NCBI RefSeq assembly: GCF_928381505.1
Contig: NZ_CAKMSJ010000001.1
Span: 124,001-188,000, forward strand
Direction: 5' to 3'
Source: Rothia endophytica
GTDB taxonomy: Bacteria; Actinomycetota; Actinomycetes; Actinomycetales; Micrococcaceae
DNA length: 64,000 nucleotides
Below are positions 27,547 to 39,150 of this stretch, piece by piece. Under the pieces are notes generated by a model, which made no database searches, was not told the origin of the DNA, and worked only from the letters and a program-made list of their open reading frames with translations. A program made the position numbers and the translations under genes. Numbering within the stretch: position 1 is the first letter of the stretch; the number at the start of each line of letters is the position of its first letter.

Positions 27547-27644
27547 TTTATCAGAAAGATGAAACCGTCAACCCCAGGCCCCAGCAATAAGGGAAGGTGT
27601 TCAATAGTCGCCCTAATGTTTTTATTTACGCCTCAATAACAGGC

Positions 27645-28604
27645 CTACCAGCCCAGCTCCGCAAACAGCTGATCCACGTCCTGCACCACTGTTAAGGCCT
27701 CAAAATAGCGGCTATCGACAAAGCCAGCGTCCGCCATCGATTCGAGCGCCTCAATCAGCGGGTTCCAGTAACCTCCCACATTCAGCAGATAGAGAGGTTT
27801 ATTATGCTGGTTGAGGTAGTACCAGGTCCAGGCTTCAAAAAATTCTTCAAGGGTTCCGGGACCCCCGGGCAGAGCAACGAAAGCATCCCCTTCCTCTGCC
27901 ATACGAGCCTTGCGCTCGTGCATGGTTTCCACGACCACTAGCTCGGTAAGGTTCTTATGCGCTTTTTCTAGAGGGATCATGAATTCGGGAATAACGCCTA
28001 GAACGTCGCCTCCCGCGGAGAGAGCAGCATCTGCCATCTGCCCCATCAGACCAACCTGCGCACCCCCGTAGACCAACCTGACGCCGCGCTGGGCAGACTC
28101 AAGACCCAGCCGGTTTGCCTCAGCTGAGAAGACGGGGCTATTCCCCATGGACGAGCCCATAAAGACGGTCAGGGATTTTTGCACATCAAAGCCCTCAAAC
28201 TGCTCGACCAGGGCAGGAAAGACCGCCTCGGTGTTGAGCGGCGCCTGGTGTTCTAGGTTGCCTGCAACGGGATGAACCCAGCGGATCTGCTCAATTTCAG
28301 CCTGCGGGTGCACCTTACCCCAGCTGGTATCAACGATGGGCGCCAGATAGACATGAGCTTCGACCATCATTCCGGGTTCGTTAAGGGCAGGCTGGGTAAA
28401 GATGCCGATCTCCTGCAGGCCGGGAACCGAAATTCTCAATCCCAGCTCCTCATAGACTTCACGCACGGCTGTCTCTTCGAAGCTTTCCCCCGGTTCCGGT
28501 TTACCCCCGGGCAACATAAAACCGGTGGTGCCCCGTTTGCGCACGGTCAGCACCTCAAGATCATCATTAACAAAAACTACTGCTGAAACACGGATAACAG
28601 ACAT
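27645..28604 (-). CDS. NUDIX hydrolase fused to a LOG-family phosphoribohydrolase
   Basis: 319 residues from ATG 28604. Residues 1-135 are a NUDIX domain with the full box GGKPEPGESFEETAVREVYEELGL (given in parts: GGKPEPGESFEETAV, REVYEELGL). Residues 145-319 are a LOG/TIGR00730 Rossmann protein: FMGSSMGNSP, VYGGAQVGLMGQMADAAL, METMHERKARM and PGGPGTLEEFFE. LOG proteins split nucleoside monophosphates into base and ribose 5-phosphate. NUDIX enzymes hydrolyse nucleoside diphosphate derivatives. The two activities could act in sequence on one substrate, for example NTP to NMP to free base, as a nucleotide clean-up enzyme. That is inference. Confidence 0.9.
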   Translation of the reverse strand: MSVIRVSAVVFVNDDLEVLTVRKRGTTGFMLPGGKPEPGESFEETAVREVYEELGLRISVPGLQEIGIFTQPALNEPGMMVEAHVYLAPIVDTSWGKVHPQAEIEQIRWVHPVAGNLEHQAPLNTEAVFPALVEQFEGFDVQKSLTVFMGSSMGNSPVFSAEANRLGLESAQRGVRLVYGGAQVGLMGQMADAALSAGGDVLGVIPEFMIPLEKAHKNLTELVVVETMHERKARMAEEGDAFVALPGGPGTLEEFFEAWTWYYLNQHNKPLYLLNVGGYWNPLIEALESMADAGFVDSRYFEALTVVQDVDQLFAELGW

Positions 28605-28785
28605 GCTCTCTAGAGTACCGGCCAGAAGAGCCAAGCCAGCTCACCGCACAAGTACCCTGCGGCGCAGCTAATTCAGCTCTTCTCAACACATAGACTTATC
28701 GCTTCGTAAAATTATGTGAGGGTTGGCACAAGATAGTATTCTGAGTAACAGTAACTGCCTAAAACTGATCAAGGGAGACCACCCT

Positions 28786-31005
<2,220 letters not shown>

Positions 31006-31016
31006 GTAGATTATAA

Positions 31017-31060
31017 AAAAGGCTGGTGACCTTCCCACTCAGGGAGGTCACCAGCCTTTT
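31017..31060 (+). terminator. icd terminator
   Basis: The perfect stem AAAAGGCTGGTGACCT (31017-31032) / AGGTCACCAGCCTTTT (31045-31060) starts 12 bases past the icd stop. It also serves the convergent lipoprotein gene. Confidence 0.92.
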
Positions 31061-31070
31061 AATAGTGGCT

Positions 31071-31685
31071 CTAAAAGGTTGTATAGCCTTCACGGCTCAT
31101 GGTTACACCGTGGCCGGTTTTAGTGTTGGTGCAGGTCATAGCCTCTTCCTCAGAGCGACACTGCATCGAACCGTACGTAGCAGTCGTACCATACTCAACA
31201 ACATGCGGGGCGTTACCCTCGTGTTCCCCCATCATGAAGAACATGGCATCACCACGCGAATTCAGCGATACCTCATCCAGCTCATCATCTAACGCAAAGA
31301 CCCAGGCAGGGCCGGTAATATCATCGGTCGGGTACTTCGCCTCATCATAATAGGACTTCACCCCGCACCGGGCGAAACCCTCCACCGCCCAGATGTCACA
31401 CCCAATATTGCCGGTTGGGCTGACCAAAATACCGATTTTCCCATCGGCCGCCACCTCCGTACCCACCTGGAAAGTAGTAGCCACCTCAACTAGGTCAGGC
31501 TGGGCGTCGTATGAGCTAGTAGCCGAAGGCGACGGGCTCGGTGTAGGTGCCGAGGGACTTGCTGCAGAAGCTGACGAAGCAGGTGGGGTTACCGTTTCGT
31601 TATCTGCTGTTCCTGTGCCAGATGAGCCGCACCCGGCCAAGAGAACGGTGGCAGCCAGAAGTGTCAGTCCAGTATAAGACTTCAT
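31071..31685 (-). CDS. Secreted lipoprotein, unknown function
   Basis: 204 residues. The signal peptide ends in a lipobox, LLAGC. It is followed by a Ser/Thr/Pro/Ala-rich linker of about 35 residues and a globular domain with four or five cysteines (NIGCDIWAVEGFARCGV, GSMQCRSEEEAMTCTN). The Cys pattern and the GHGVTMSREGYTTF ending resemble small actinobacterial lipoproteins without known function. It is probably anchored to the outer face of the membrane. Confidence 0.8.
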   Translation of the reverse strand: MKSYTGLTLLAATVLLAGCGSSGTGTADNETVTPPASSASAASPSAPTPSPSPSATSSYDAQPDLVEVATTFQVGTEVAADGKIGILVSPTGNIGCDIWAVEGFARCGVKSYYDEAKYPTDDITGPAWVFALDDELDEVSLNSRGDAMFFMMGEHEGNAPHVVEYGTTATYGSMQCRSEEEAMTCTNTKTGHGVTMSREGYTTF

Positions 31686-31776
31686 TGTCTTTCCTTTCTC
31701 GATAGTGATTCCAGGCTAACAGCACATAGCCTCCACACACCTCACTAAAACTATCCATTAGTCCCCAAAAAAATAG

Positions 31777-31813
31777 AGGGGTGGTGGGCCAGAAAGCCTG
31801 GCCCACCACCCCT
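31777..31813 (-). terminator. Terminator between two hypothetical genes
   Basis: The perfect stem AGGGGTGGTGGGCCAG (31777-31792) / CTGGCCCACCACCCCT (31798-31813), read on the minus strand, is followed by CTATTTTTTTGGGG. It ends the gene at 31833-32255. Confidence 0.93.
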
Positions 31814-31832
31814 TGTATTGATCTATCTTTTC

Positions 31833-32255
31833 TTAAGAAAGAGAGGTCGCTAGTTCGCAACCATCCAGCGGTTCATCCGCAAGATGAGCCAGTGCGAAAC
31901 TATGATCGAAACGCCTGCCCAAAAGTTTATAGGTGGAATTCCACAGCAGCTCCGTTGTAGCCGCCTCCCCATCAGTCTCGCTATCAGGGTTCACGCCCTC
32001 CTCAGGAGCGCACAGGTAAGCCACGCGCTGCGGATCGTGGTGCCAGAAGTAAGATGCACCGTCCGCTGTTTGTAGCCGTAACCGGGTGCCGCGGTGGGCA
32101 GTGACAGTGGCTTTCTCCCACACCATGTTTGAAGCGTTCATACCAACAGCAGGCACAATTCCGTGACCGGCAGTGTGAAGAATACAGCGGGCACCAACAC
32201 GTTCTTTGGTGGTTTCTGCATCGGCATTGGAAGAAGAAAAAGAAAGCTGACCCAT
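31833..32255 (-). CDS. Hypothetical protein, 140 residues
   Basis: Starts at ATG 32255 with AGGAGG upstream (complement of CCTCCT at 32262-32267), so expression is likely. Soluble composition with no signal peptide and no recognised motif. The phrases GARCILHTAGHGIVPA and YFWHHDPQRVAYL suggest a compact beta-rich fold. A strong terminator follows. Role unknown. Confidence 0.65.
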   Translation of the reverse strand: MGQLSFSSSNADAETTKERVGARCILHTAGHGIVPAVGMNASNMVWEKATVTAHRGTRLRLQTADGASYFWHHDPQRVAYLCAPEEGVNPDSETDGEAATTELLWNSTYKLLGRRFDHSFALAHLADEPLDGCELATSLS

Positions 32256-32454
32256 GAGGGCCTCCTAAAATAATCGCTGCTTTCACCGGATCTTTTGAGC
32301 CGGGTGACCGATTTTCCTTTGAAGGCACCGTCTGCGAAAGGCGGTTGCCAGCCAACAAGTCAAAGGGCTTAGCGTTGGGCTTCTGAATCGTGATTACTAC
32401 CTTAACAGAGCTTTACAAAACAGCGCAAGCATCCTGCAGAAAAATGATGGATGC

Positions 32455-33072
32455 CTAGCTCAGCGCGCCGCCAGATTCCTCCAGGTAGCAGGTAGCACAC
32501 AGGGACTCGTAGCCCACGTGCACGCCGTCGATGGCCACCTGGTCGCCGTCGAAGATGAACTTGCCGTCCAGCGTCCGCCCGTTAAAGAGTGCTTTACGTC
32601 CGCACCGGCAAATGGTCTTCAATTCTTCAAGGGTGTGGGCGATTTCAAGCAGGCGGGCAGAACCGGGGAAGGCGTGAGTACGAAAATCGGTGCGGATACC
32701 GTAGGCAAGCACTGGGATATCCTCCAGCACGGCAATGCGCATCAGGTCATCGATCTGTTCTGAGGTCAGGAACTGTGCCTCGTCCACCAGCAGGCAGGAG
32801 ACGGGCAGGTGCCAGTGCATCCGGTCAGGGTCTTCAGCTACTTCAGCAGCGGCATGAAAGAGATCCTTCGCTGAGTCTTCGGGCCCAATGAGGAAATCAG
32901 CACGGCGGGTCACGCCCAGGCGAGAAACAATGAGGGCATCACCCTTGGTATCCACACGGGGCTTAGCTAGCAGGACGCGCTGGCCCCGCTCCTCGTAGTT
33001 GTAGGCAGCCTGCAGCAGGGCCGTAGACTTGCCAGAGTTCATCGCCCCAAAACGGAAATACAGCTTAGCCAC
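32455..33072 (-). CDS. tdk: Thymidine kinase
   Basis: 205 residues from GTG 33072, with AAGGGG upstream. The 5' extension of the frame to 33138 is not part of the family. Type II thymidine kinase: P-loop FGAMNSGKSTALLQ, Walker B LLVDEAQFLT, and a structural zinc ribbon with CRCGRKA and CATC near the C-terminus. It phosphorylates thymidine for nucleoside salvage. Confidence 0.94.
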   Translation of the reverse strand: MAKLYFRFGAMNSGKSTALLQAAYNYEERGQRVLLAKPRVDTKGDALIVSRLGVTRRADFLIGPEDSAKDLFHAAAEVAEDPDRMHWHLPVSCLLVDEAQFLTSEQIDDLMRIAVLEDIPVLAYGIRTDFRTHAFPGSARLLEIAHTLEELKTICRCGRKALFNGRTLDGKFIFDGDQVAIDGVHVGYESLCATCYLEESGGALS

Positions 33073-33129
33073 GTGCGCTACCCCTTCACCAGAAAAATCA
33101 AACGGCACCAGTCTACCCGCAAACAAAAA

Positions 33130-33178
33130 CACCAGCATGGCTGCTCCCCCTCGCGAGCGAAAGGTGAGCCATGCTGGC
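33130..33178. terminator. Stem-loop between the permease and tdk genes
   Basis: The arms CACCAGCATGGCT and AGCCATGCTGGCG pair around a 25-base loop. It adjoins the long-stem element at 33183-33300, and the two together fill the gap between the permease stop and tdk. Confidence 0.6.
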
Positions 33179-33182
33179 GTAG

Positions 33183-33300
33183 CGGTGGCGGAGTAGACGT
33201 GCTTGCAGCCGGCTGGCTCGGGGCTGGCATGAATCGAGGCGAGCGCCCCGCGCGAGTCTCGAGAGGATCAGCCGGCGAGAGCACGTCCGCCCCGCCACCG
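33183..33300. repeat. Long-stem dispersed element (copy D)
   Basis: The imperfect arms CGGTGGCGGAGTAGACGTGC and its partner ending CCGCCACCG enclose a core from 33213: CTGGCTCGGGGCTGGCATGA, then ATCGAGGCGAGCG. The core aligns with copies A (8022), B (minus strand, 19379) and C (19525). Confidence 0.75.
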
Positions 33301-33312
33301 TTCAGTTTGAAG

Positions 33313-34797
33313 TTAGCCCTTGACGGGTTCAACCTCGATGCCAGAGACATCCACCTGCTTGAGGGGGATGGTCTTTGAGCCGCTGATCATCTTGTGGACC
33401 AGGTAGACGCCGATGATGATGGGCACACCAATGTAGGCTGAGATAACCTCGAACCAGTGGCCTTCAAAGATGGCGTTGTAGTTCTGGCCGCCAATTACCA
33501 AGAGGCACATGAGCAGCGCAACGATGGGCCCAATGGGGAAGAGCGGTGCCTTGTACGGCAGGTCATTCACATCGAAGCCCTGGGCGACGAAGGCGCGTCG
33601 GAAGCGGTAGTGGCAGATAGCGATGCCCACCCAGGTGATGAACCCGGAGAGGCCGGAGATGTTAATCAGCCAGGTGTAAGCGGCACCCTGGCCTACGAGT
33701 GCGGTGACGAAGCCGAAGAGACCGATAGCTGCGGTCATCAGCAGGGCGGGCATGGGGATGCCGCGCTTGTTGACGCGCATGAAGATTTTGGGTGCTTTAC
33801 CTTCAACTGCCAGGGAGTAGAGCATACGCGATGAGACGTAGAGGCCTGAGTTACCGGCAGAGAGGATAGCGGTCAGAATGACCGCGTTCATGACGGAAGC
33901 TGCGAGCGCGATACCCAGGTTATCGAAGACCATGGTGAAGGGCGAGTAGGCGATATCGGTTTCATCAGCGCGCAGGAGGTTGGGGCTGGTGTAAGGAATC
34001 AGGGTACCGATCACCGCGATAGCACCAATGTAGAAGAGCATGATGCGCCAGAAGACGCTCTTGAGGGCACGGGGGACGTCGCGGCGGGGGTTTTCTGATT
34101 CGCCAGCGGCTACACCGATCATTTCGGTGCCTTGGAAGGAGAAGCCAGCGACCATGAAGATGGCCAGGATGGAGATGAAACCGCCCTTGAAGGGTGCTTC
34201 GCCGTCGGTCCAGTTACCAAAGCCCGCCTCGTTATTGCCCAGGATTCCAAAAATCATGAGGATACCTGCAATGAGGAAGACGATGACGGTGAGCACCTTG
34301 ATGGCGGCCAACCAGTATTCTGATTCGCCGTAAGCACGCGCTGAAAGAATGTTGATGCCCAAGATGATGAAGAGGAAGAGGCCCGCCCAGATCCAGCCGG
34401 GGACGCCGGGGAGCCAGTAGGACATAATGACGCCGGCAGCGACCAGTTCTGCGGCAACGGTAATGGCCCAGTTGAACCAGTAATTCCACCCCATAGCGAA
34501 GCCAAAGGACTCTGAGACGTAGCGTGAAGCGAAGGTCTGGAAGGAGCCAGCTACGGGCAGGTTGGCTGCCATCTCGCCCAGGGACTGCATGAGGAGCAGC
34601 ACCATGATGCCGATGAGCGAGTAGGCGAGCAGAGCACCGCCGGGGCCAGCGGTTGCGATGGTGGAACCTGAAGCGACAAAGAGGCCGGTGCCAATAGCGC
34701 CGCCAATAGCGATCATGGAGAGGTGACGGCTGCGCAGGCCGCGCTTCAGCTCTTCTTTATTCTCACCTACCGGGGTGGGAACTGCATCAGTAGACAT
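33313..34797 (-). CDS. Amino acid permease, LysP/AroP type (APC superfamily)
   Basis: 494 residues with 12 membrane segments. The N-terminal APC signature LKRGLRSRHLSMIAIGGAIG is present in part (SRHLSMIAIGGAIGTGLF), and also FQGTEMIGVAAGESENPRRDVP in the LysP manner and SGNSGLYVSSRMLYSLA. The closest relatives known to me are lysine-specific permeases. It imports a (probably basic) amino acid with protons. The substrate is inferred. Confidence 0.9.
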   Translation of the reverse strand: MSTDAVPTPVGENKEELKRGLRSRHLSMIAIGGAIGTGLFVASGSTIATAGPGGALLAYSLIGIMVLLLMQSLGEMAANLPVAGSFQTFASRYVSESFGFAMGWNYWFNWAITVAAELVAAGVIMSYWLPGVPGWIWAGLFLFIILGINILSARAYGESEYWLAAIKVLTVIVFLIAGILMIFGILGNNEAGFGNWTDGEAPFKGGFISILAIFMVAGFSFQGTEMIGVAAGESENPRRDVPRALKSVFWRIMLFYIGAIAVIGTLIPYTSPNLLRADETDIAYSPFTMVFDNLGIALAASVMNAVILTAILSAGNSGLYVSSRMLYSLAVEGKAPKIFMRVNKRGIPMPALLMTAAIGLFGFVTALVGQGAAYTWLINISGLSGFITWVGIAICHYRFRRAFVAQGFDVNDLPYKAPLFPIGPIVALLMCLLVIGGQNYNAIFEGHWFEVISAYIGVPIIIGVYLVHKMISGSKTIPLKQVDVSGIEVEPVKG

Positions 34798-34969
34798 AAG
34801 GTGCGTACTGCTTTCGGTGGTTAGGAGGCTGGAGGATTACATCCCAGACCCAAGAACTTACCCCAACAGTTTTGCTAATGGGGCATAAGACAAACTTTAG
34901 ATTACCATCGCAGCGTCCATTTGAGCCCTAAACACTGCGTGATATCCAGCCTAGAGCGCAGTAAAGAGC

Positions 34970-35016
34970 CGCCTTGCACTCCAGTGACCGTGGGGGCTGG
35001 AGCGCAGGGCGGCGCG
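34970..35016. terminator. Stem-loop after the OsmC gene
   Basis: The arms GCCGCCTTGCACTCCAG and CTGGAGCGCAGGGCGGC pair with one or two mismatches around a short loop. It lies between the OsmC stop (35057, minus strand) and the permease promoter. Confidence 0.65.
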
Positions 35017-35056
35017 GTTGAGACGAAGAGCGGGCTAGAAATGTACCCGGGTTGAC

Positions 35057-35500
35057 CTAGGCGTTCTCGTTGATAAAAGTAACCTTGGTGGCGTGCTCTA
35101 CAGTGCGGCTGACGGTGCAATCTTTCTCGGCCGAGAGTTTAATCAGACGATCCACCATCTTCTGCGCCTTCTCACCCTCAGCACCGGCGGGGAAGGCTAC
35201 CTTGAAGCTCACCTGAACATCATCAAGCCGAACAGCGCCGTCCTCATTTTGCTTGATGGCAGAGGACAGCACCTCAAAAGTCTCGGGCTCCACCTTTCGG
35301 GAAGTCACCACATCGACGTCCACAGCGGAGCAACCAGCGATCGCGGCAAGCAGTAGCTCGACAGGGGTCAGCATCCCCTCCCCCTGACCAAAATCCAAGG
35401 TAGCCCCGTTAGCGCCGGTGGCTCGGTAGTGCTTTTTACCGATGCGCTCAACGGGCACAGCGCGGTAGTTAGGGTCTTCAGTGCGGGCATTTTCTGCCAT
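35057..35500 (-). CDS. OsmC-family peroxide/thiol-stress protein
   Basis: 147 residues. The two redox cysteines are placed as in the family, Cys57 in IAGCSAVDVD and Cys128 in EKDCTVSRT. OsmC/Ohr/YhfA-type proteins reduce organic peroxides. This one looks closer to the YhfA-like branch than to Ohr. Ribosome site AAGGAG upstream. It stands as a single gene. Confidence 0.87.
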   Translation of the reverse strand: MAENARTEDPNYRAVPVERIGKKHYRATGANGATLDFGQGEGMLTPVELLLAAIAGCSAVDVDVVTSRKVEPETFEVLSSAIKQNEDGAVRLDDVQVSFKVAFPAGAEGEKAQKMVDRLIKLSAEKDCTVSRTVEHATKVTFINENA

Positions 35501-35593
35501 GGGTTTCTCCTTATACGAGTGGAGTAAGAGCTTTCTTTAGTAAAACGGGCGGCGCTAGCTACTTATTCCGCCCCCCTGTCACGGCTACAGGGG

Positions 35594-36031
35594 TTAGGGA
35601 GCTTTGAGTAGCTTCATGGTGATACGCGAGTCGATGCGGGAGATGTACTCATGCTGAGAGGCAAGCGCACTGTACCAGCGCTCATAGGCTTCTGAGTCTT
35701 TCACGCGTACCTTGATGTAGTAGTCGGGCAGACCGAACATGCGGCGGAATTCGATGACAGCTGGATCGGCAAGGACGGTGCTCTCGAAGGCCTCTACGCT
35801 GGGCAGGTCGTTGCGTGAAAGATCTACGAAGACCAGCACCTCAAAGCCTTCATCGAGAAGAGCATGGTTGATGCGGGCAGTATAGCCAGCAATAATTCCA
35901 GCTTCTTCTAGGCGACGCACCCGGCGCAGACAGGGGGCAGCTGTTAGCCCTACCCGAGCAGCAAGTTCTTGGTTGGTGAGCCGACCATTAGCGGTAAGCT
36001 CTTCAATAATTGCTGAATCGAGGGCATCCAT
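35594..36031 (-). CDS. Lrp/AsnC-family transcriptional regulator
   Basis: 145 residues from ATG 36031; in-frame ATG 36043 is an alternative. N-terminal HTH (LDSAIIEELTANGRLTNQELAARVGLTAAPCLRRVRRL, in part NQELAARVGLTAAPCLRR) and a C-terminal RAM ligand-binding domain. It is divergent from azlCD with an 82-base gap. In Bacillus the AzlB Lrp-type protein represses the azl operon, so this gene probably controls azlCD in answer to branched-chain amino acids. Confidence 0.92.
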   Translation of the reverse strand: MDALDSAIIEELTANGRLTNQELAARVGLTAAPCLRRVRRLEEAGIIAGYTARINHALLDEGFEVLVFVDLSRNDLPSVEAFESTVLADPAVIEFRRMFGLPDYYIKVRVKDSEAYERWYSALASQHEYISRIDSRITMKLLKAP

Positions 36032-36113
36032 GTGTTTTATCATGCTATAGGAGCTACTTTTTAGCAATAAAAAGCAAGCACTTTGCGGGGATTTTTATCT
36101 AGACTTGTTTGCT

Positions 36114-36947
36114 ATGCACCAGGAAAGAACCACCACTGCCGCGCTGCCTCTTGTGACAACCAGCGAGGTCACCAGCCCCGCTACAGCGACCGGGGCGCTG
36201 CCTGTAATTTCTGGCGAGCATGTGCATACTTTGCCCGGTGAGAGCAGCTTCCGCGAGGGTCTACGGGTTGCCGGGTTCATGTGCCTTGGCTTTGTGGTGA
36301 TGGGTATGGGTCTGGGTGTGCTGGTGTCATCCTACGGGTTAGCCTGGTGGGTTGCCCCCGTGCTGTCTGCCGTGGTTTTCGCCGGATCTGTTGAGTTCTT
36401 GTTGGTAGGTATGATCGCGGCCGCCGCTCCCCTATCGCTCATTGCATCCACCACCCTGATTATGAACGCCCGGCACCTGGTCTACGGCATCAGCTACCCG
36501 CTACAGAATGTGCGAGGCGGCTTCGCCAAGGCGCTAGCTGTTTACATGCTCTGCGATGAGGCTTACGCAGTGAACACAGGGCCGGGCTCTAAGAATTACC
36601 GCCAGGGGAGGATTCTGACCGTTTCGCTACTTCTCTGGGCTAGCTGGTGGGGTGGCTCCACCCTGGGCTACTTTGTGGGCGCAGCTTTCTTGAGCAACCT
36701 TGCAGGCGTTGACTTCGTTATGACGGGCATGTTCATCATTCTTTCCATCGATGCCTACCGAGCCGTCAAGGATCACATCACGGCAACTTTAGCTGCCGCG
36801 GCATCTATCTCCGCCATTGTGTTCTTTCCCCAGTCCATGCTCTTGGTTGCCCTGCTGACTCTAGTGGTCATGCTGATATTGCGCCATGTGCTCGGTAGCC
36901 CTCAGGACGCCGGCAGAAACGAGACTCAGGAGGGCCAGCATGCCTAA
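36114..36947 (+). CDS. azlC: Branched-chain amino acid exporter, large subunit
   Basis: 277 residues. A polar N-terminal extension of about 45 residues is unlike the shorter usual AzlC. It is followed by the AzlC domain with seven membrane segments and the motif FAGSVEFLLVGMIAA, then NARHLVYGIS and CDEAYAV. Together with AzlD it exports branched-chain amino acids or analogues. Its stop overlaps the azlD start by 8 bases. Confidence 0.93.
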   Translation: MHQERTTTAALPLVTTSEVTSPATATGALPVISGEHVHTLPGESSFREGLRVAGFMCLGFVVMGMGLGVLVSSYGLAWWVAPVLSAVVFAGSVEFLLVGMIAAAAPLSLIASTTLIMNARHLVYGISYPLQNVRGGFAKALAVYMLCDEAYAVNTGPGSKNYRQGRILTVSLLLWASWWGGSTLGYFVGAAFLSNLAGVDFVMTGMFIILSIDAYRAVKDHITATLAAAASISAIVFFPQSMLLVALLTLVVMLILRHVLGSPQDAGRNETQEGQHA

Positions 36948-37266
36948 TACCGGCTACATTCTGACGGCGATTCTTCTGGCTGCCGGCATTACCTTTGCCC
37001 TACGCCTGATCCCCTTCGGCATCAAGAGCGCGCTGAAAGGCAATGCTTTGGTGGAGAACCTCTCGCACTGGGTGCCCATGGGTGCAATTATTTGCCTGGG
37101 TTTCTACGTGATTGCGAGCATCGACTATTCCTCGGTTCAAACAGCTACCCCCTACCTAGCCGGGGTCGTAGTCACCGCCGGTCTACACCTGTGGCGCAAA
37201 AACCTGGCGCTGAGCCTGGTGGCTGGCACCGCGGTTTGCGTCGTGCTTTCCAGCTGGGTTTTCTAA
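36940..37266 (+). CDS. azlD: Branched-chain amino acid exporter, small subunit
   Basis: 108 residues with four membrane segments; motif RLIPFGIK near the start, as in AzlD. The start lies inside the end of azlC (AGGAGG at 36929-36934). Partner of AzlC. Confidence 0.93.
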   Translation: MPNTGYILTAILLAAGITFALRLIPFGIKSALKGNALVENLSHWVPMGAIICLGFYVIASIDYSSVQTATPYLAGVVVTAGLHLWRKNLALSLVAGTAVCVVLSSWVF

Positions 37267-37328
37267 GAACCTGCTTAAAGGCATCTGGCCCCGCTTGTTG
37301 TAACGGGGCCAGATATTTTTGTTGGGCT

Positions 37329-37823
37329 TTAGAGAACCGCGAGCGCTGCTTCGTAGTCAGGTTCGGTGGTAATTTCATCGACCAGCTGAGTGTAGATAAC
37401 TTCACCGGCAGGGTTGAGGACGACCACTGAGCGTGCCAGTAGACCTGCTAGGGGGCCGTCGGTCATGGTGACGCCGAAGTCTTCGCCGAAGCTGTCGCGG
37501 AAGGCGGAAGCTGAGACGACGTTTTCGATGCCTTCAGCACCGCAGAAACGGTCGAGTGCGAAGGGGAGGTCTTTGGACACGCAGAGCACGGCGGTGTTCT
37601 CGAGCTTGGCAGCTTCTTCATTGAACTTGCGCACTGATGCGGCGCACACACCGGTGTCAATCGAAGGGAAGATGTTGAGAACAAGGTTCTTGCCCTCAAA
37701 GTCTGCGCTGGTGGTGTTTTCGAGGTCGGTGGTGACCAGGGTGAAGTTGGGGGCCTGTGAGCCGACGGCGGGCAGTTCGCCTACGGTCTGGACGTCTGTG
37801 CCTTGAAATTTAGTTGTAGCCAT
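37329..37823 (-). CDS. tpx: Thiol peroxidase
   Basis: 164 residues from ATG 37823; the frame is open for 21 more codons but the family starts here. The peroxidatic Cys60 is in [10 protein letters not shown] and the resolving Cys94 in DRFCGAEG, the atypical 2-Cys peroxiredoxin pattern. It reduces hydrogen peroxide and alkyl peroxides using thioredoxin. It converges on azlD. Confidence 0.95.
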   Translation of the reverse strand: MATTKFQGTDVQTVGELPAVGSQAPNFTLVTTDLENTTSADFEGKNLVLNIFPSIDTGVCAASVRKFNEEAAKLENTAVLCVSKDLPFALDRFCGAEGIENVVSASAFRDSFGEDFGVTMTDGPLAGLLARSVVVLNPAGEVIYTQLVDEITTEPDYEAALAVL

Positions 37824-37966
37824 AGGTTTATTGTGTCGCCGATTACCTGCTTCTGGCAAGGTGTTTGGCTCTGCGCTTACTCTCACTGCTACCTGACCCT
37901 AGCCTCTTGTAGGCGCTCATTGCTGGAGAATAAAATACGACTGACGCCAGAGGAAAGGGCAGAGTC

Positions 37967-39043
37967 ATGATGTCAGAAAAGCAGAGCTACCACGGCGAGC
38001 GCAAGGTGGTGAACGGCAAGTTGGTGGTGGTCGATTTTGAGACTGATGGGCAGGTTCTCACCAGCGCTAAGGTTTCAGGTGATTTCTTTATTGAGCCGGA
38101 GGAGGCTTTCTTTGAACTTGCACCTGCTTTGGTCGGAGCGTCGGTGCATGAGGACGCCGATGCCCTGGTCACCCGCATTAACTCGGCTCTTGTGCAGTTT
38201 GGCGATGATTTATCTTTGCACGGCTTTGCTGTAGAGGACATTGCTTTTATTGTGCGCCGTGCTCTGGCTGGTGCCAAGGAGTTTACTGACTACGACTGGA
38301 CCATTTTGCGCCCCGGCGTCCTACCCACTGCGATGAATGTTGCCCTGGATGAGTATCTGCTTGAGGAGGTACTGTCTGGCAGACGCGGGCCTATTGTGCG
38401 GTTCTGGGATTGGGAGGACCGCGCCACGGTGATTGGCTCCTTCCAGTCCTACACCAATGAGCTGTGGCCTGAAGGTGTGGCTGAGCACGATGTGCAGGTG
38501 GTGCGCCGTATTTCTGGTGGCGGTGCCATGTTTATGGAGGGCGGTAACTGCGTCACCTATTCCATCTACGCTCCCACGGAACTGGTAGCAGGGCTGTCCT
38601 ATGAGAAGTCCTATGAGTTCTTGGATCAGTGGGTGCTGGCGGCGCTTGCTGAACTGGGTGTTAAAGCCTGGTACAAGCCCATTAACGACATCACCTCAGA
38701 AGCAGGCAAGATTGGCGGGGCGGCACAGAAACGCAACACCCGAGGCCTGCTGCACCATGTCACCATGAGCTACGACATCGACGCCGATAAGATGCTGGAA
38801 GTCCTGCGCATCGGGCAGGCAAAGATTGTGGATAAGGGCATCCGTTCTGCCAAGAAGCGGGTTGATCCCTTGCGCCGACAGACCGGTGCCAGCCGTGAAG
38901 AAATCGTGCAGACCATGATCTCGACCTTTACCGGTAGATACGGTGCCAGTTTGGGTGAGCTTACCGATGCCGATATAGCTGCTGCTCAGAAACTGGTCGA
39001 TGAAAAGTTCGCCACCGAAGAATGGACTCATCGCGTGCCCTAG
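37967..39043 (+). CDS. lplA: Lipoate-protein ligase A-type enzyme
   Basis: 358 residues, start ATG 37967 (ATG 37970 adjacent), with GGAAAGGG upstream. The C-terminal 250 residues are the BPL/LplA catalytic fold: VVRRISGGGAMFM and NDITSEAGKIGGAAQKR, which holds the adenylate-binding lysine. The N-terminal 100 residues look like the small accessory domain that in E. coli LplA is C-terminal. Here it is placed first. The enzyme attaches lipoate (or octanoate) to 2-oxoacid dehydrogenases and GcvH. Substrate choice is uncertain. Confidence 0.88.
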   Translation: MMSEKQSYHGERKVVNGKLVVVDFETDGQVLTSAKVSGDFFIEPEEAFFELAPALVGASVHEDADALVTRINSALVQFGDDLSLHGFAVEDIAFIVRRALAGAKEFTDYDWTILRPGVLPTAMNVALDEYLLEEVLSGRRGPIVRFWDWEDRATVIGSFQSYTNELWPEGVAEHDVQVVRRISGGGAMFMEGGNCVTYSIYAPTELVAGLSYEKSYEFLDQWVLAALAELGVKAWYKPINDITSEAGKIGGAAQKRNTRGLLHHVTMSYDIDADKMLEVLRIGQAKIVDKGIRSAKKRVDPLRRQTGASREEIVQTMISTFTGRYGASLGELTDADIAAAQKLVDEKFATEEWTHRVP

Positions 39044-39062
39044 ACCTTCAGCGTCAATATCT

Positions 39063-39118
39063 ACGGACGCCGCCGCTCCCCTTCCTATGCTCAAATTGGA
39101 AGGGCTGCGGCGGCGTCC
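39063..39118. terminator. Bidirectional stem-loop between lplA and the DMT transporter
   Basis: GGACGCCGCCGC and CCCCTTCC on the left pair with GGAAGGG and GCGGCGGCGTCC on the right. It lies in the gap between convergent genes. Confidence 0.75.
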
Positions 39119-39150
39119 TTCAATCTGCTGAGAACTTCACCTGCAGTACG

